NCBI RefSeq assembly: GCF_002233755.1
Contig: NZ_NIFO01000022.1
Location: 1-64,000 of the forward strand
Direction of reading: 5' to 3'
DNA from: Acinetobacter piscicola
GTDB taxonomy: Bacteria > Pseudomonadota > Gammaproteobacteria > Pseudomonadales > Moraxellaceae
DNA: 64,000 bases
The translations under genes and the position numbers were made by a program. This document shows positions 38,915 through 48,836 of this stretch, piece by piece (the stretch's first letter is position 1; the number at the start of each line of letters is the position of its first letter). Below the pieces are notes generated by a model, which made no database searches, was not told the origin of the DNA, and saw only the letters and a program-made list of their open reading frames with translations.

Positions 38915-41614
38915 TTATTTCTCCTCAGTATAAGCCGCAACTTCTTGTGTAGATGGATGAGCTTGCGGTAACCACGCCACAGGACGATCAACATCAAGTT
39001 CAAATGTAGAAATCGCATCCTTCACTAAACGAGCGTCTACTTCACCTTCGTCTGCTAATTTTTTCAATGTCGCAACAACAATGTGTGCTGCATCTACACC
39101 GAAATAGCTACGTAAGTTTGCACGAGTATCTGAACGACCATAACCATCTGTACCTAAAGTCACATAAGGACGATTGTCCGGAAGATAAGCACGGATCTGT
39201 TCACTATAAGCACGCATATGATCTGTTGCAGCAACCACGATACCATTTGTATCGCGTAATTGCTGAGATACCCACGACTCTTTACCATCTTCCAATGGAT
39301 GTAAACGATTAAATTCTTCAATCGCCATACCATCACGAGACAACTCATTGAAGCTTGTTACACTCCAAACATTGGAGTGTATTTGATATTCATCACGTAA
39401 AATCTGTGCAGCTTTAATCACTTCACGCAGAATCACACCTGAACCAAGTAACTGAACAGTCGCTTTGTCATCTTTTTCAAATAGATACATACCACGCTTG
39501 ATTCCCTCAATCGCCTCTTGAGGTAAAGCAGGTTGATCGTAGTTTTCATTCATTAATGTTAAATAATAGAACACACGCTCTTGTTTCACATACATGCGTT
39601 CTAAACCATCATGAATGATCACCGCCAACTCATAACCAAAACAAGGATCATAAGAGATACAGTTTGGAATGGTATTGGCTAAAACATGAGAATGACCATC
39701 TTGGTGCTGTAAACCTTCACCATTCAGTGTGGTACGACCTGCTGTTGCACCAAACAAGAAACCTTGAGCTTGTGCATCACCTGCTGCCCATGCAAGATCG
39801 CCAATACGTTGGAAACCAAACATAGAGTAGTACATGTACATTGGAATCATTGGCAAGTTATTGGTTGAATAACTTGTACCTAATGCAGCCCATGCACTCA
39901 TCGCACCTGCTTCATTGATCCCTTCATTCAACATATGACCATCTTTTGCTTCACGATAGTTCATCAACTGTTCTTGGTCTTCAGGAGTATAATTCTGCCC
40001 ATGTGCAGCATAAATACCCAACTGGCGGAACATGCCTTCTAAACCAAAAGTTCGTGCTTCATCTGGAACAATAGGTACGACACGGTCTTTAATTGCTTTA
40101 TCTTTCAATAATGCTGCAATTAAACGAACCATTACCATCGTCGTAGATTGCTCTTTACCACCACTGCCTTTCAATACGCTATCAAAGATAGACAGATCAG
40201 GAATATCTAAAGCTACGCTATCTTTACGACGTGCAGGCAAATAACCACCTAAAGCTTCACGACGCGCTTTTAAGTATTTCAATTCAGGTGAATTTTCGCT
40301 TGGGCGATAAAAAGGAAGTTCTTCCAATTGATCATCTTCGAATGGCAAGTTAAAGCGATTGCGGAAATACTTTAACGACTCCAAATGCATTTTTTTGATT
40401 TGGTGTGTTTTATTCACCGCTTCAATTTCATCAGATAAACCATAACCTTTGACTGTTTTTGCCAAGATCACAGTAGGCTGACCATTACTGGTCATTGCGG
40501 CAGCATAAGCAGCATAAACTTTGTATGGATCGTGACCACCACGGTTCAAGTTATCAATATCTTCATCACTTAAGCCTTTAACCAGCTCTTCAGCTTCAGG
40601 ATATTTACCAAAGAAGTGCTCACGTGTATATGCACCACCTTTCACTTGATAACGCTGGAAATCACCATCCAGTGCTTCATCCATACGTGCTTTTAAAGCA
40701 CCAGAAGTGTCTTTATCCAATAAAGGATCCCAATGACGACCCCATACTACTTTAATGACACGCCAACCTGCACCACGGAATACTGATTCTAGTTCTTGGA
40801 TGATTTTACCATTACCACGTACTGGACCATCTAGACGCTGTAAATTACAGTTAACCACCCAAATTAGATTGTCTAACTTTTCACGTCCTGCAAGAGAAAT
40901 CGCACCTAAACTTTCTGGCTCATCCATCTCACCATCACCGAGATAAGCCCAAACTTTACGGTTTTCATCTTTGATCAAGCCACGATTGGTCAAATATTTT
41001 TGAATATGTGCTTGGTAAATTGACATGATTGGGCCAAGACCCATCGACACCGTCGGGAACTGCCAATAATCAGGCATCAAATAAGGATGCGGATAACTTG
41101 AAAGCCCTTGACCACCCACTTCACGGCGGAAATTAATCAATTGATCTTCAGTTAAACGCCCTTCCAAATACGAACGCGCATAAATACCAGGCGCACAATG
41201 TCCTTGGTAATAAATCATGTCACCGCCAAAGCTATCGCTATTGGCACGGAAGAAATGGTTAAAACCAACATCATATAAAGTTGCTGAAGACGCAAAACTT
41301 GCCAAGTGACCACCTAAGTCATCACCTGTTTTATTGGCACGCAATACCATTGCCAAAGCATTCCAACGAATCAATGCACGGATTCGGCGTTCCATATCTT
41401 GGTCGCCTGGCATCGCTGGAGACTCTTCAACCGTAATGGTATTTAAATAAGGAGTATTTAAACGCTGAATAGAAACATGTTTCGAAATTGCTTGTTGGTA
41501 TAATTTTTCTAATAAAAAAGAAGCACGCTCAGTTCCCATGTGCTGTAACACTGAATCAAAGGCATCTTGCCATTCTTTGGTTTCTTGAGCGTCGCTATCA
41601 CCATAATACGCCAT
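38915..41614 (-). CDS. aceE: Pyruvate dehydrogenase E1, homodimeric type
   Basis: The 899-aa thiamine-diphosphate enzyme decarboxylates pyruvate and acetylates E2. The TPP motif begins YLGDGEMDEPES and ends VVNCNLQRLDGPVRGN, near residues 225-260. It is the single-chain homodimeric E1 of Gammaproteobacteria, slightly longer than E. coli AceE. It is the first gene of the leftward aceE-aceF operon; lpd is not adjacent in this window. It acts in the cytoplasm and feeds the same acetyl-CoA pool as Acs. Confidence 0.97.
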   Translation of the reverse strand: MAYYGDSDAQETKEWQDAFDSVLQHMGTERASFLLEKLYQQAISKHVSIQRLNTPYLNTITVEESPAMPGDQDMERRIRALIRWNALAMVLRANKTGDDLGGHLASFASSATLYDVGFNHFFRANSDSFGGDMIYYQGHCAPGIYARSYLEGRLTEDQLINFRREVGGQGLSSYPHPYLMPDYWQFPTVSMGLGPIMSIYQAHIQKYLTNRGLIKDENRKVWAYLGDGEMDEPESLGAISLAGREKLDNLIWVVNCNLQRLDGPVRGNGKIIQELESVFRGAGWRVIKVVWGRHWDPLLDKDTSGALKARMDEALDGDFQRYQVKGGAYTREHFFGKYPEAEELVKGLSDEDIDNLNRGGHDPYKVYAAYAAAMTSNGQPTVILAKTVKGYGLSDEIEAVNKTHQIKKMHLESLKYFRNRFNLPFEDDQLEELPFYRPSENSPELKYLKARREALGGYLPARRKDSVALDIPDLSIFDSVLKGSGGKEQSTTMVMVRLIAALLKDKAIKDRVVPIVPDEARTFGLEGMFRQLGIYAAHGQNYTPEDQEQLMNYREAKDGHMLNEGINEAGAMSAWAALGTSYSTNNLPMIPMYMYYSMFGFQRIGDLAWAAGDAQAQGFLFGATAGRTTLNGEGLQHQDGHSHVLANTIPNCISYDPCFGYELAVIIHDGLERMYVKQERVFYYLTLMNENYDQPALPQEAIEGIKRGMYLFEKDDKATVQLLGSGVILREVIKAAQILRDEYQIHSNVWSVTSFNELSRDGMAIEEFNRLHPLEDGKESWVSQQLRDTNGIVVAATDHMRAYSEQIRAYLPDNRPYVTLGTDGYGRSDTRANLRSYFGVDAAHIVVATLKKLADEGEVDARLVKDAISTFELDVDRPVAWLPQAHPSTQEVAAYTEEK

Positions 41615-41754
41615 TTGCCACTTACTCCATGAACTGTTTTCTATATATTATATGTATCATGTTTTAGACTTGTTAAGTTATCGTTACAGCTGAATGTGGA
41701 CTGCCCCTATTATTTAGGAACTAAATAGTCATTGACCAAACGTCACATAAAACA

Positions 41755-41780
41755 ACAAAAAACCGCCAATTTAGGCGGTT
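41755..41780 (-). terminator. Terminator downstream of the M23 peptidase gene
   Basis: AACCGCC (41761-41767) pairs with GGCGGTT (41774-41780). On the minus strand TTTTGTTGTT follows. It is about 120 bp past the peptidase stop. Confidence 0.7.
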
Positions 41781-41902
41781 TATTATACAAATAGAATTTT
41801 ATTTAATGATAATGTAAATACTCAATCCAATTCATTGCGACAGATGCTTTAAATTCAGTTCCATTAACACCACATGATCAAATCATGAATGATCAAGAGA
41901 TC

Positions 41903-42604
41903 TTAAGGCAACATTGCCAAATATGAGCTTGGATTTTTACGCTGACCATCTTTCACTACTTCATAATGTAAGTGAGGACCAGTACAACGGCCTGTACAAC
42001 CAACATTGGCAATATGCTCACCCGCTTTCACTTGATCACCAACACGTGCGATTAAGCGTGAAGCATGCGCATAACGCGTGATATAGCCATTCCCATGGTT
42101 AATTTCGACATATTGACCATAACCCGTACCCCAACCTGACTTAGTGACAATACCAGGCCCTGTCGCGTAAATAGGCGTACCACTTGGTGCTGAAAGATCT
42201 AAACCAGAATGGTGTTCTGCACGACCACTCATTGTACGACCACCAAAATCAGAGCTTACACGTTTCATGTCTGGAAGCGGATGCGTCACTAACCATGAAT
42301 ATGGAGCATTTGCTGAATAGCGATTTGTAGAAGTGGTGCTCGAACCGTATTTTTTAGCAATGGTTGCATTATTCAGTTCAATTGGTTTGTCTTGGCTACG
42401 CAAAGTAATATTTACTTTTGCGCTAGCAGGAAGATCAAGATCATCTGGATGGCTATAAGAGCCTTGAGATAATGTTTTTGATAATTGCTCTAAACGATCA
42501 GGTGTTTGAGAATAACTTGAATCTACTTGAACCAAATCTGCGAATGCAACCGAAGCAGCAGAAGCTGCCAGAGTAAAAGCCAATAAAATACGTCGCGTAT
42601 GCAT
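41903..42604 (-). CDS. M23-family peptidoglycan endopeptidase (LytM domain)
   Basis: A 233-aa secreted protein with a signal peptide (MHTRRILLAF...VAFA, about 22 residues) and a C-terminal LytM domain from about residue 105. The zinc ligands are His and Asp in HHSGLD and the last His pair in HLHYEV. It has no LysM or coiled-coil domain, so it is unlike EnvC or NlpD. Two cysteines in VGCTGRCTG probably form a disulfide. The synteny dciA-M23 beside lpxC matches Pseudomonas (lpxC, DUF721, M23, secA), suggesting an ancestral neighbourhood. It is divergent from the DciA-type gene. Confidence 0.9.
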   Translation of the reverse strand: MHTRRILLAFTLAASAASVAFADLVQVDSSYSQTPDRLEQLSKTLSQGSYSHPDDLDLPASAKVNITLRSQDKPIELNNATIAKKYGSSTTSTNRYSANAPYSWLVTHPLPDMKRVSSDFGGRTMSGRAEHHSGLDLSAPSGTPIYATGPGIVTKSGWGTGYGQYVEINHGNGYITRYAHASRLIARVGDQVKAGEHIANVGCTGRCTGPHLHYEVVKDGQRKNPSSYLAMLP

Positions 42605-42710
42605 AAAAAACCTCTTAAACTGCTCTTAATCAAGTTTCTTGCGTGATCTCATCCTTGATATCAACCGAAATGAGCGCTTAAGATAAGACATGGCCATGTA
42701 GGAACAATGT

Positions 42711-43160
42711 ATGTCTGAACCGAAAAACGTCTTTCAACCAACAAGACAGCACATAAAAACAGGAAACTTATCGTTTCTTACAAAGCAAGTTACCGAATGG
42801 CAAAAACTTACTAAATTAATTCAACCGCTATTACCTCAACCTGAGGTATGGCAAGTCGTGTGTTATCAATACGGTATTTTGACCATCACCGGTGAAAATC
42901 AAGCCATGATTAGTCAGCTCGGTTATCTTCAAAAACAGTATATTTCTCAATTATCACAAATGAACGAGTTACGTGACTTACAAAAACTGCAACTTCGTTT
43001 ACGCACCCCAAACAATAATACTGAAAAAAACCAGCTATCCAATAAAACTGTAAAAAGCATCGAACCAGCAACCTCTGAAATGTTACAAAATGCTGCTAGT
43101 TTTGTGAGCGACCCTAAGCTTAGCCAAGCTTTACTACGTTTGGCAAGCAATAAAAAGTAA
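42711..43160 (+). CDS. dciA: DUF721/DciA-family protein, predicted replicative helicase loader
   Basis: The 149-aa basic protein shows the DUF721 layout: a conserved N-terminal domain with VWQVVCYQYGILTITGENQAMISQL (written here only as its span, about 46-70), then a Gln/Leu-rich helix with RDLQKLQLRL, then a low-complexity tail. DciA loads the DnaB helicase at the origin in bacteria lacking DnaC/DnaI. The identification rests on this pattern and on synteny with Pseudomonas between lpxC and an M23 peptidase. It converges on lpxC. Confidence 0.75.
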   Translation: MSEPKNVFQPTRQHIKTGNLSFLTKQVTEWQKLTKLIQPLLPQPEVWQVVCYQYGILTITGENQAMISQLGYLQKQYISQLSQMNELRDLQKLQLRLRTPNNNTEKNQLSNKTVKSIEPATSEMLQNAASFVSDPKLSQALLRLASNKK

Positions 43161-43194
43161 ACAAAATTGTTATATTTATAATTTAGAATACAAA

Positions 43195-43216
43195 AAATGT
43201 GATTAAAATCACATTT
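43195..43216. terminator. Hairpin between dciA and lpxC
   Basis: AAATGTGAT (43195-43203) and ATCACATTT (43208-43216) form a 9-bp stem with a TAAA loop between the convergent genes. It lacks a long T-run, so it is a weak terminator call. Confidence 0.45.
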
Positions 43217-43257
43217 AAATTTGTTACACTATAACATAGACACTAAAAGACAATGAC

Positions 43258-44160
43258 TTATGTCACGTTGACGAAATGAATTGGACACAACTTCTCGTCA
43301 TCAAATGTTACAATTTCGTAGCTACTTGGATCACTTTTCACATTGCGTAAAAGTTGATTATTCAGTGCATGGCCAGATTTGTAGCCATCAAATTTTGCAA
43401 TAATTTGATGACCTAATAAATATAAGTCACCGACTGCATCTAAAATTTTATGACGAACAAACTCGTCCGCAAAGCGCAATCCTTCTTCATTCACTACACC
43501 AGTATCATCCAAACCCACCGCATTATCTAAACTTGCGCCCAAAGCTAAATTATTAGCTTTGAGATAATCCAAATCCTTCATAAAACCAAAAGTACGCGCG
43601 CCACTGACTTCATAAACAAAGGTTTCAGTAGAAAAATCAATGGTTGCAGATTGGTATTCTTTAGCAAATGCAGGATGATCAAAATCAATAGTGAAGTTAA
43701 TTTGAAAACCATCATGTGGTGAAAAGATTGCTCGTTTATCATCAATCAATGCTTCAACAGGCTTTAAAATACGAATAAATTTCTTAGGTGCATCTTGTTC
43801 AACCAACTCACCTTGCATGAGTAGGTAAATAAACGGTCCTGCACTCCCATCCATAATTGGAATTTCTGAGGCAGACACTTCTATAATAAGGTTATCAATA
43901 CCTAAACCAGCAATCGCACTGGTCACATGCTCAATGGTTCCCACTTTGGTTTCTTGATTGACCAAATTTGAACACATAAATGCTTCTTGAATCAGCATTG
44001 CATCTGCAGCGATATCAACAGGTGGGTCTAAATCGATACGGCGAAAAACAATACCCCCATCCGCCACATGCGGTAAAAAGTTAATCATGACTTTTTGTCC
44101 GCTATGTAGTCCGATGCCACTCGCTTTAACGACTCGCTTCAGGGTACGTTGTTTCAACAT
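43258..44160 (-). CDS. lpxC: UDP-3-O-acyl-N-acetylglucosamine deacetylase
   Basis: The 300-aa zinc amidase catalyses the committed step of lipid A synthesis. The zinc ligands fall in TIEHVTSA (His78) and in the [14 protein letters not shown] segment (His and Asp). The start [21 protein letters not shown] at 44160 aligns with E. coli LpxC; the 28-codon extension to 44244 runs through the terminator-side gap and is rejected. In A. baumannii loss of lpxC gives colistin resistance with loss of LOS. It is downstream of ftsZ, separated by a hairpin. Confidence 0.97.
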   Translation of the reverse strand: MLKQRTLKRVVKASGIGLHSGQKVMINFLPHVADGGIVFRRIDLDPPVDIAADAMLIQEAFMCSNLVNQETKVGTIEHVTSAIAGLGIDNLIIEVSASEIPIMDGSAGPFIYLLMQGELVEQDAPKKFIRILKPVEALIDDKRAIFSPHDGFQINFTIDFDHPAFAKEYQSATIDFSTETFVYEVSGARTFGFMKDLDYLKANNLALGASLDNAVGLDDTGVVNEEGLRFADEFVRHKILDAVGDLYLLGHQIIAKFDGYKSGHALNNQLLRNVKSDPSSYEIVTFDDEKLCPIHFVNVT

Positions 44161-44223
44161 GCTGGTTAGGTCTTCATTCTTAAATCTGCTATACGTTAGC
44201 ACATTTAGCCATTGATAAAAAAC

Positions 44224-44254
44224 AAAAAAGGTAATGAATCTCACTACCTTTTTT
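44224..44254. terminator. Terminator between ftsZ and lpxC
   Basis: AAAAAAGGTA (44224-44233) and TACCTTTTTT (44245-44254) form an A/T-flanked stem 32 bp past the ftsZ stop. It would partly separate lpxC transcription from the division operon. Confidence 0.75.
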
Positions 44255-44285
44255 GATGATATTTATTCTTTTTAAGAATTATCAA

Positions 44286-45479
44286 TTATTTACGTTGTTG
44301 ATTTTTCAAATAGTCTTGAATACTCATCGGTGTAGAACGTGCACCAGAAGTTGGCGCAGCAGCTGGATTTACACCTTCTTGACGTTTATTGATCGCAGGG
44401 ATATCGTCCTCATCGACAACAGTGTTTTGTGCAGCCTGTTGGAAATGCGTACTGGTATTGGTCACATGTGGCGCTCTGCGTTTGGTATCATTTGCATCTG
44501 TTGCATTACGCGTTAAACCTGTCGCAATCACAGTCACACGAATTTCATCACGTGCATCAGGATCAAATACTGTACCAAAGAATACTTCACCTTCTTCAAG
44601 GTCAACAATTTGATTCACAACATCTGTAATTATTTCAGTTTCACGTAAAGTCACATCTGCACCACCGGTGATGTTAATTAACACCCCTTTGGCATTCATA
44701 ATGTTGACATTGTCCAATAACGGGCTACGAATCGCCAAACGCGCAGCTTCTTCAGCACGATCTGGACCACTACTTTTCCCTTCACCCATCATGGCATAGC
44801 CACGCGTACTCATTGCTGTTTTTAAATCTGCGAAGTCAAGGTTAATGTGACCTGGACGAACCACCAAATCAAAAATGCTTCGTACTGCGTTCAATAAAAC
44901 ATCATCCGCTTTACGATAAGCATCTTGCATAGAGATGTCACCGTAAACGCTAAGCAAACGTTGGTTTGGAATGATAATTAAAGAATCTACGTGTTGCTCT
45001 AAAGCCTCAATCCCCTTTTCAGCCGAACGTTGACGACGACGACCTTCAAAGTTAAATGGTGTAGTCACAACACCAACGGTAAGAATACCCATTTCTTGAG
45101 CAATTTCAGCAACAACAGGTGCAGCACCCGTACCAGTACCACCGCCCATACCTGCGGTTACAAATACCATGTCAGCACCTTCAAGGTGTTGACGAATTTG
45201 CTCACGACTTTCTTCAGCAGCAATTTGACCTACATCTGGATTTGCACCCGCACCCAAACCACGTGTACTTTGCTCACCAAGCTGCATTTTGAATGGTGCA
45301 TTCATACGATCAAGCGCTTGCTTATCTGTATTTGCACAAACAAATTTCACACCTTTGATATCAGATTGCACCATGTGTTGTACGGCATTACCACCACCGC
45401 CACCAACACCAAACACTGTAAAACGGGCTTGACCGTTGTTATCGGTTTGTTCATCGTCTAAAAATTCAAATGAAGCCAT
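44286..45479 (-). CDS. ftsZ: Cell division GTPase FtsZ
   Basis: A 397-aa tubulin homologue that forms the Z-ring. The GTP-binding signature [13 protein letters not shown] is near residue 105, with [11 protein letters not shown] near the start and the T7-type NLDFADLK synergy loop near 208-215. A linker rich in Asn, Asp and Thr follows the core. The C-terminal tail [12 protein letters not shown] is the conserved peptide that binds FtsA and other partners. It follows ftsA by 162 bp, so it may have its own promoter there. Confidence 0.98.
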   Translation of the reverse strand: MASFEFLDDEQTDNNGQARFTVFGVGGGGGNAVQHMVQSDIKGVKFVCANTDKQALDRMNAPFKMQLGEQSTRGLGAGANPDVGQIAAEESREQIRQHLEGADMVFVTAGMGGGTGTGAAPVVAEIAQEMGILTVGVVTTPFNFEGRRRQRSAEKGIEALEQHVDSLIIIPNQRLLSVYGDISMQDAYRKADDVLLNAVRSIFDLVVRPGHINLDFADLKTAMSTRGYAMMGEGKSSGPDRAEEAARLAIRSPLLDNVNIMNAKGVLINITGGADVTLRETEIITDVVNQIVDLEEGEVFFGTVFDPDARDEIRVTVIATGLTRNATDANDTKRRAPHVTNTSTHFQQAAQNTVVDEDDIPAINKRQEGVNPAAAPTSGARSTPMSIQDYLKNQQRK

Positions 45480-45641
45480 GACCTTTAAATTTCCTAATAT
45501 ATTTGGCAGTCACTTAAGCCCGTATACTGCCTTGATCTTCAATAATAAAAATTGCTTTTAGGATGCTGTTCATTGTGGAGCTTGTCAAGCGTAGAACTGC
45601 TAGCTTACAACTTCCTAACAATACTCCCCAAAAAATTACAC

Positions 45642-46904
45642 CTAAAAAATACCCTTTAATTTGTTATTTAAAGCATTCCAACCACTTACAACACGATCAG
45701 AAAATGATCGACCACTTGTAATTTCTGGTTCTTCGACTGCCTCTTGCATATCACTTTGACTGAATAATAATAATCCTGTTGCTGTAGCATACATCGAACG
45801 GCGTAATGATGGTAAGTGCTGATCATCGGCAACAACATGTAATGGTGGATTGCCTAAATGTGCAGAAACACCCAGTATACGACGAGCCAAGGTCACCATA
45901 CCTTCAATTTGACAAACATCACCAGTCAATACAACACCATGATACAAACTTTGTAATGCACCACGTTGCTCAAGCTCATGACGTACCATACCTAAAATTT
46001 CTTCATGGCGCGCAATAATAATTTCAGATAACTCAATACGACTAATCGTTTGTGGGCCATCAATTGCCTCGAACTGAATCATATGGTCAGGTTTAACTTG
46101 GTGAATATCAACACAACCATGTAAAAGCTTAATTCGCTCAGCTTCTTCTGTTGTGGTTTGCAGCACAGATGCAATATCACGTGTTACATTTTCACCACCA
46201 CGCTGAATCGTATGTGCAAGAACAAGATGTCCTTCTATATATACCGCAATATTGGTTGTACCTGCACCAATATCGACTAGACAAACACCGTACTCTTTTT
46301 CATCTTTCAGCAAACTTGCTTCAGCCGTTGCTAGACATGACACCACCATTTTCTCTACAGAAATATTGGCGCCTTTCATGGCACGATCTAAGTTTTGCAT
46401 CGTGCTGATTGGCATCATCATCAATTGATAATGTGCCGTCATACTATTTGCAGACAAGTTAATTGGATTTTGCACCCATTCAGATGAATCATCCAACTCA
46501 AAACCCAAAGGTACAGCACTTGCTAAATAATGATCCGCCGTCATATGGCTGGCTTTTGCAAGTTCTAAAGCACGAACCATTTCCGTTGTCGTAATCGTAT
46601 GTTCAGCGTTCGAAATTGGGGTCCGACCAATTGCATAATGACTTTGCAATTCAGTACTTGGAATTGAAACCCATGCAGAATGTATACGACATTCCGCCAT
46701 ATCCTCAGCTTCTTGAACGGCTTGTTTAATTGCATTTGTAACTTTATCAAGGCTAACAATTTTGCCTTTGTTCATTCCTTTATTACGTGCACTAGCCATG
46801 CCAATAACCTGAATATGATCAGGGGCATGTACTTTTCCAATCAGTACTGAAACTTTATGTGTCCCAATGTCAATTGCAACAACTGAGGGAACAGCTTCAT
46901 TCAT
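45642..46904 (-). CDS. ftsA: Cell division protein FtsA
   Basis: The 420-aa actin-like protein tethers FtsZ to the membrane. ATP-binding phosphate loops are AIDIGTHKVSVLIGK near residue 10 and CLVDIGAGTTNIAVY near 205. The C-terminal amphipathic membrane helix is WNALNNKLKGIF. The ATG at 46904 is chosen over an adjacent GTG at 46907. It follows ftsQ closely (about 64 bp) in the leftward division operon. Confidence 0.97.
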   Translation of the reverse strand: MNEAVPSVVAIDIGTHKVSVLIGKVHAPDHIQVIGMASARNKGMNKGKIVSLDKVTNAIKQAVQEAEDMAECRIHSAWVSIPSTELQSHYAIGRTPISNAEHTITTTEMVRALELAKASHMTADHYLASAVPLGFELDDSSEWVQNPINLSANSMTAHYQLMMMPISTMQNLDRAMKGANISVEKMVVSCLATAEASLLKDEKEYGVCLVDIGAGTTNIAVYIEGHLVLAHTIQRGGENVTRDIASVLQTTTEEAERIKLLHGCVDIHQVKPDHMIQFEAIDGPQTISRIELSEIIIARHEEILGMVRHELEQRGALQSLYHGVVLTGDVCQIEGMVTLARRILGVSAHLGNPPLHVVADDQHLPSLRRSMYATATGLLLFSQSDMQEAVEEPEITSGRSFSDRVVSGWNALNNKLKGIF

Positions 46905-46968
46905 CACATCACTACCATTATCTTGATTGTTTATGTTTTGGCTTAATGCCTCTTTTTCAAGCCAACTA

Positions 46969-47823
46969 TTATGGCTTCGCAGTCATCCCACCTGCAACGC
47001 TTATGTCACTACTCGTTACAACAAACTGACCATTCACAATTTTCGGTGGAACTGAATTTCGCCACTGAATTGCTAAACCATTTCGGTAACGCAAATCAAT
47101 TGCAGAAATATTCGACCAAATCGGCTTTAAATCTGTTTGTGCTAGATGACTTAAACGTTGAAGCTTACTCATCGTTTGATCTTGATCGACAATAACACGT
47201 AAACCTGAATCAAACTGCATGAACCAAGTCATACGCTCTGTGAGATATAACTCTTTTAAACGTATATTAACTGGGTGAAATAATTGATTAATTTCATTAT
47301 AGCGACGCATCATGACTTTGGATTGGCTGAGCGGTCCATGAAGCAGTGGCAGATTTGAATGATTTTTCGCCTTCACTTCTGTATAGACATCTCCAGCATC
47401 ACTTAATAATCGCCCTGTTCCCCAACGAGCAATCGCATGACGCGGCATAACGCGCACTCGAATACCATTTGGCCACGCACGTGATACAACGACACGATCT
47501 ACCCATGATACTTCAAGTGTTTTATCTCGAATTTGTTCTAAATCCGAGGTGAAATAATTTGCCGTCACAACAGATGCGAGATGTTGTGACATAAATTGTG
47601 TCTCTGCCGTTGAATTTGTTCCAACCACTTCAAGGGTTGCAACTCTTGCATCGGTAACGACTTTATAAAATCCGTATATTCCTGCAAGCAATACAACAAC
47701 AGCAATTAACATGAGCAACCAACTCCCCACGTTCAGAAGCTTATCCTGACGTGTAGGAGGTTTATCATGAATTGACGTAATCGCTGCACGCTTACGGCGC
47801 ATTGAAGCAGGAAGTTGAGCCAT
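46969..47823 (-). CDS. ftsQ: Cell division protein FtsQ
   Basis: A 284-aa bitopic inner-membrane protein that links early and late divisome. A basic cytoplasmic N-terminus (MAQLPASMRRKRAAI) is followed by one membrane helix at about 31-52, a POTRA domain starting VATLEVVGTNS, and the FtsQ/DivIB beta domain ending in IQWRNSVPPKIVNGQFVV. The ATG is four bases after the ddlB stop, suggesting translational coupling. Confidence 0.95.
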   Translation of the reverse strand: MAQLPASMRRKRAAITSIHDKPPTRQDKLLNVGSWLLMLIAVVVLLAGIYGFYKVVTDARVATLEVVGTNSTAETQFMSQHLASVVTANYFTSDLEQIRDKTLEVSWVDRVVVSRAWPNGIRVRVMPRHAIARWGTGRLLSDAGDVYTEVKAKNHSNLPLLHGPLSQSKVMMRRYNEINQLFHPVNIRLKELYLTERMTWFMQFDSGLRVIVDQDQTMSKLQRLSHLAQTDLKPIWSNISAIDLRYRNGLAIQWRNSVPPKIVNGQFVVTSSDISVAGGMTAKP

Positions 47824-47827
47824 AAAC

Positions 47828-48757
47828 TTAGTGTGCTTGTTCCGTTAGGGTTTGCTCAAGAATAGCAACACATAATTCATCAAAGCTATAACCCACTGCT
47901 TTCGCCGCTTTTGGTACGAGGGAATGGCTGGTCATACCTGGAACAGTATTCACTTCCAATAACCAAAAATGACCTTGCTCATCAAGCATTGCGTCGATAC
48001 GGCCCCAACCACTTGCACCTACAGCCTGAAAAGCGCGTAAACACAATTCTTGTAGACGTTTTTCTTCAGACTCACTCAAACCACATGGAATACCATATTC
48101 CACATCATTGCGAGTGTATTTCGCTTCATAATCATAGAAAGCAACGTCTGCTGGTGGTTGTAAACGAATCACTGGCAAAGGCAAACCATTCAAGAATGAA
48201 ATCGTATATTCACGACCTGTAATCCATTTTTCAGCCATAACCACTGCATCATGCACAGTCGCTTTATCAATAGCCGCAGCAAGATCTTCAGCTTTTTCAA
48301 CCTTACTCATACCAACACTTGAGCCTTCATGCACAGGTTTGATAATTAAAGGTAAACCAAGACTGTCGATGACTTCTTTTAAATCTGAATCTTTGTTGAT
48401 AATACGATACGGCGCTGTTGGTAAATCAGAACCTTGCCAAATTTGCTTGGTTTTAACTTTGTCCATACCAATGGCAGAACCCTGCACACCTGTACCTGTA
48501 TAAGGTACATTCATCCATTCCAATGCACCTTGGATTTGACCATCTTCACCACCACGGCCATGCAAAACAATAAATGCACGATCATAGTTTACAAGTTCTG
48601 TCACACTACGCTCTTTCGGATCGAAGCCTTCCGCATTCACACCCGAACGTAATAATGCTTCTAGTACAGCTTTACCACTATCTAATGACACCTCACGCTC
48701 AGCAGATTTACCACCAAGCAATACCGCTACCTTGCCGAATTTAGAAGCATTTGACAC
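47828..48757 (-). CDS. ddlB: D-alanine--D-alanine ligase
   Basis: A 309-aa ATP-grasp ligase that makes the D-Ala-D-Ala dipeptide of peptidoglycan and is the target of D-cycloserine. N-terminal KVAVLLGGKSAEREVSLDSG, the ATP-binding LIIKPVHEGSSVGMSKV, and the terminal EVNTVPGMTSHSLVPKAA are all standard. The start is GTG 48757 with AAGGA seven nt upstream. It lies between murC and ftsQ. Confidence 0.97.
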   Translation of the reverse strand: MSNASKFGKVAVLLGGKSAEREVSLDSGKAVLEALLRSGVNAEGFDPKERSVTELVNYDRAFIVLHGRGGEDGQIQGALEWMNVPYTGTGVQGSAIGMDKVKTKQIWQGSDLPTAPYRIINKDSDLKEVIDSLGLPLIIKPVHEGSSVGMSKVEKAEDLAAAIDKATVHDAVVMAEKWITGREYTISFLNGLPLPVIRLQPPADVAFYDYEAKYTRNDVEYGIPCGLSESEEKRLQELCLRAFQAVGASGWGRIDAMLDEQGHFWLLEVNTVPGMTSHSLVPKAAKAVGYSFDELCVAILEQTLTEQAH

Positions 48758-48836
48758 GTTTAAATCCTTAAACTTATAAGTTAGTCAATTCAAATTACGA
48801 GATTAAGCACATGATTTATGCGCTCAACCGAATTCA

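Noticed and set aside
45030-45461. 143-aa + ORF inside ftsZ
   Set aside because: Thr/Cys-rich antisense frame over a highly conserved gene; no independent evidence of expression.
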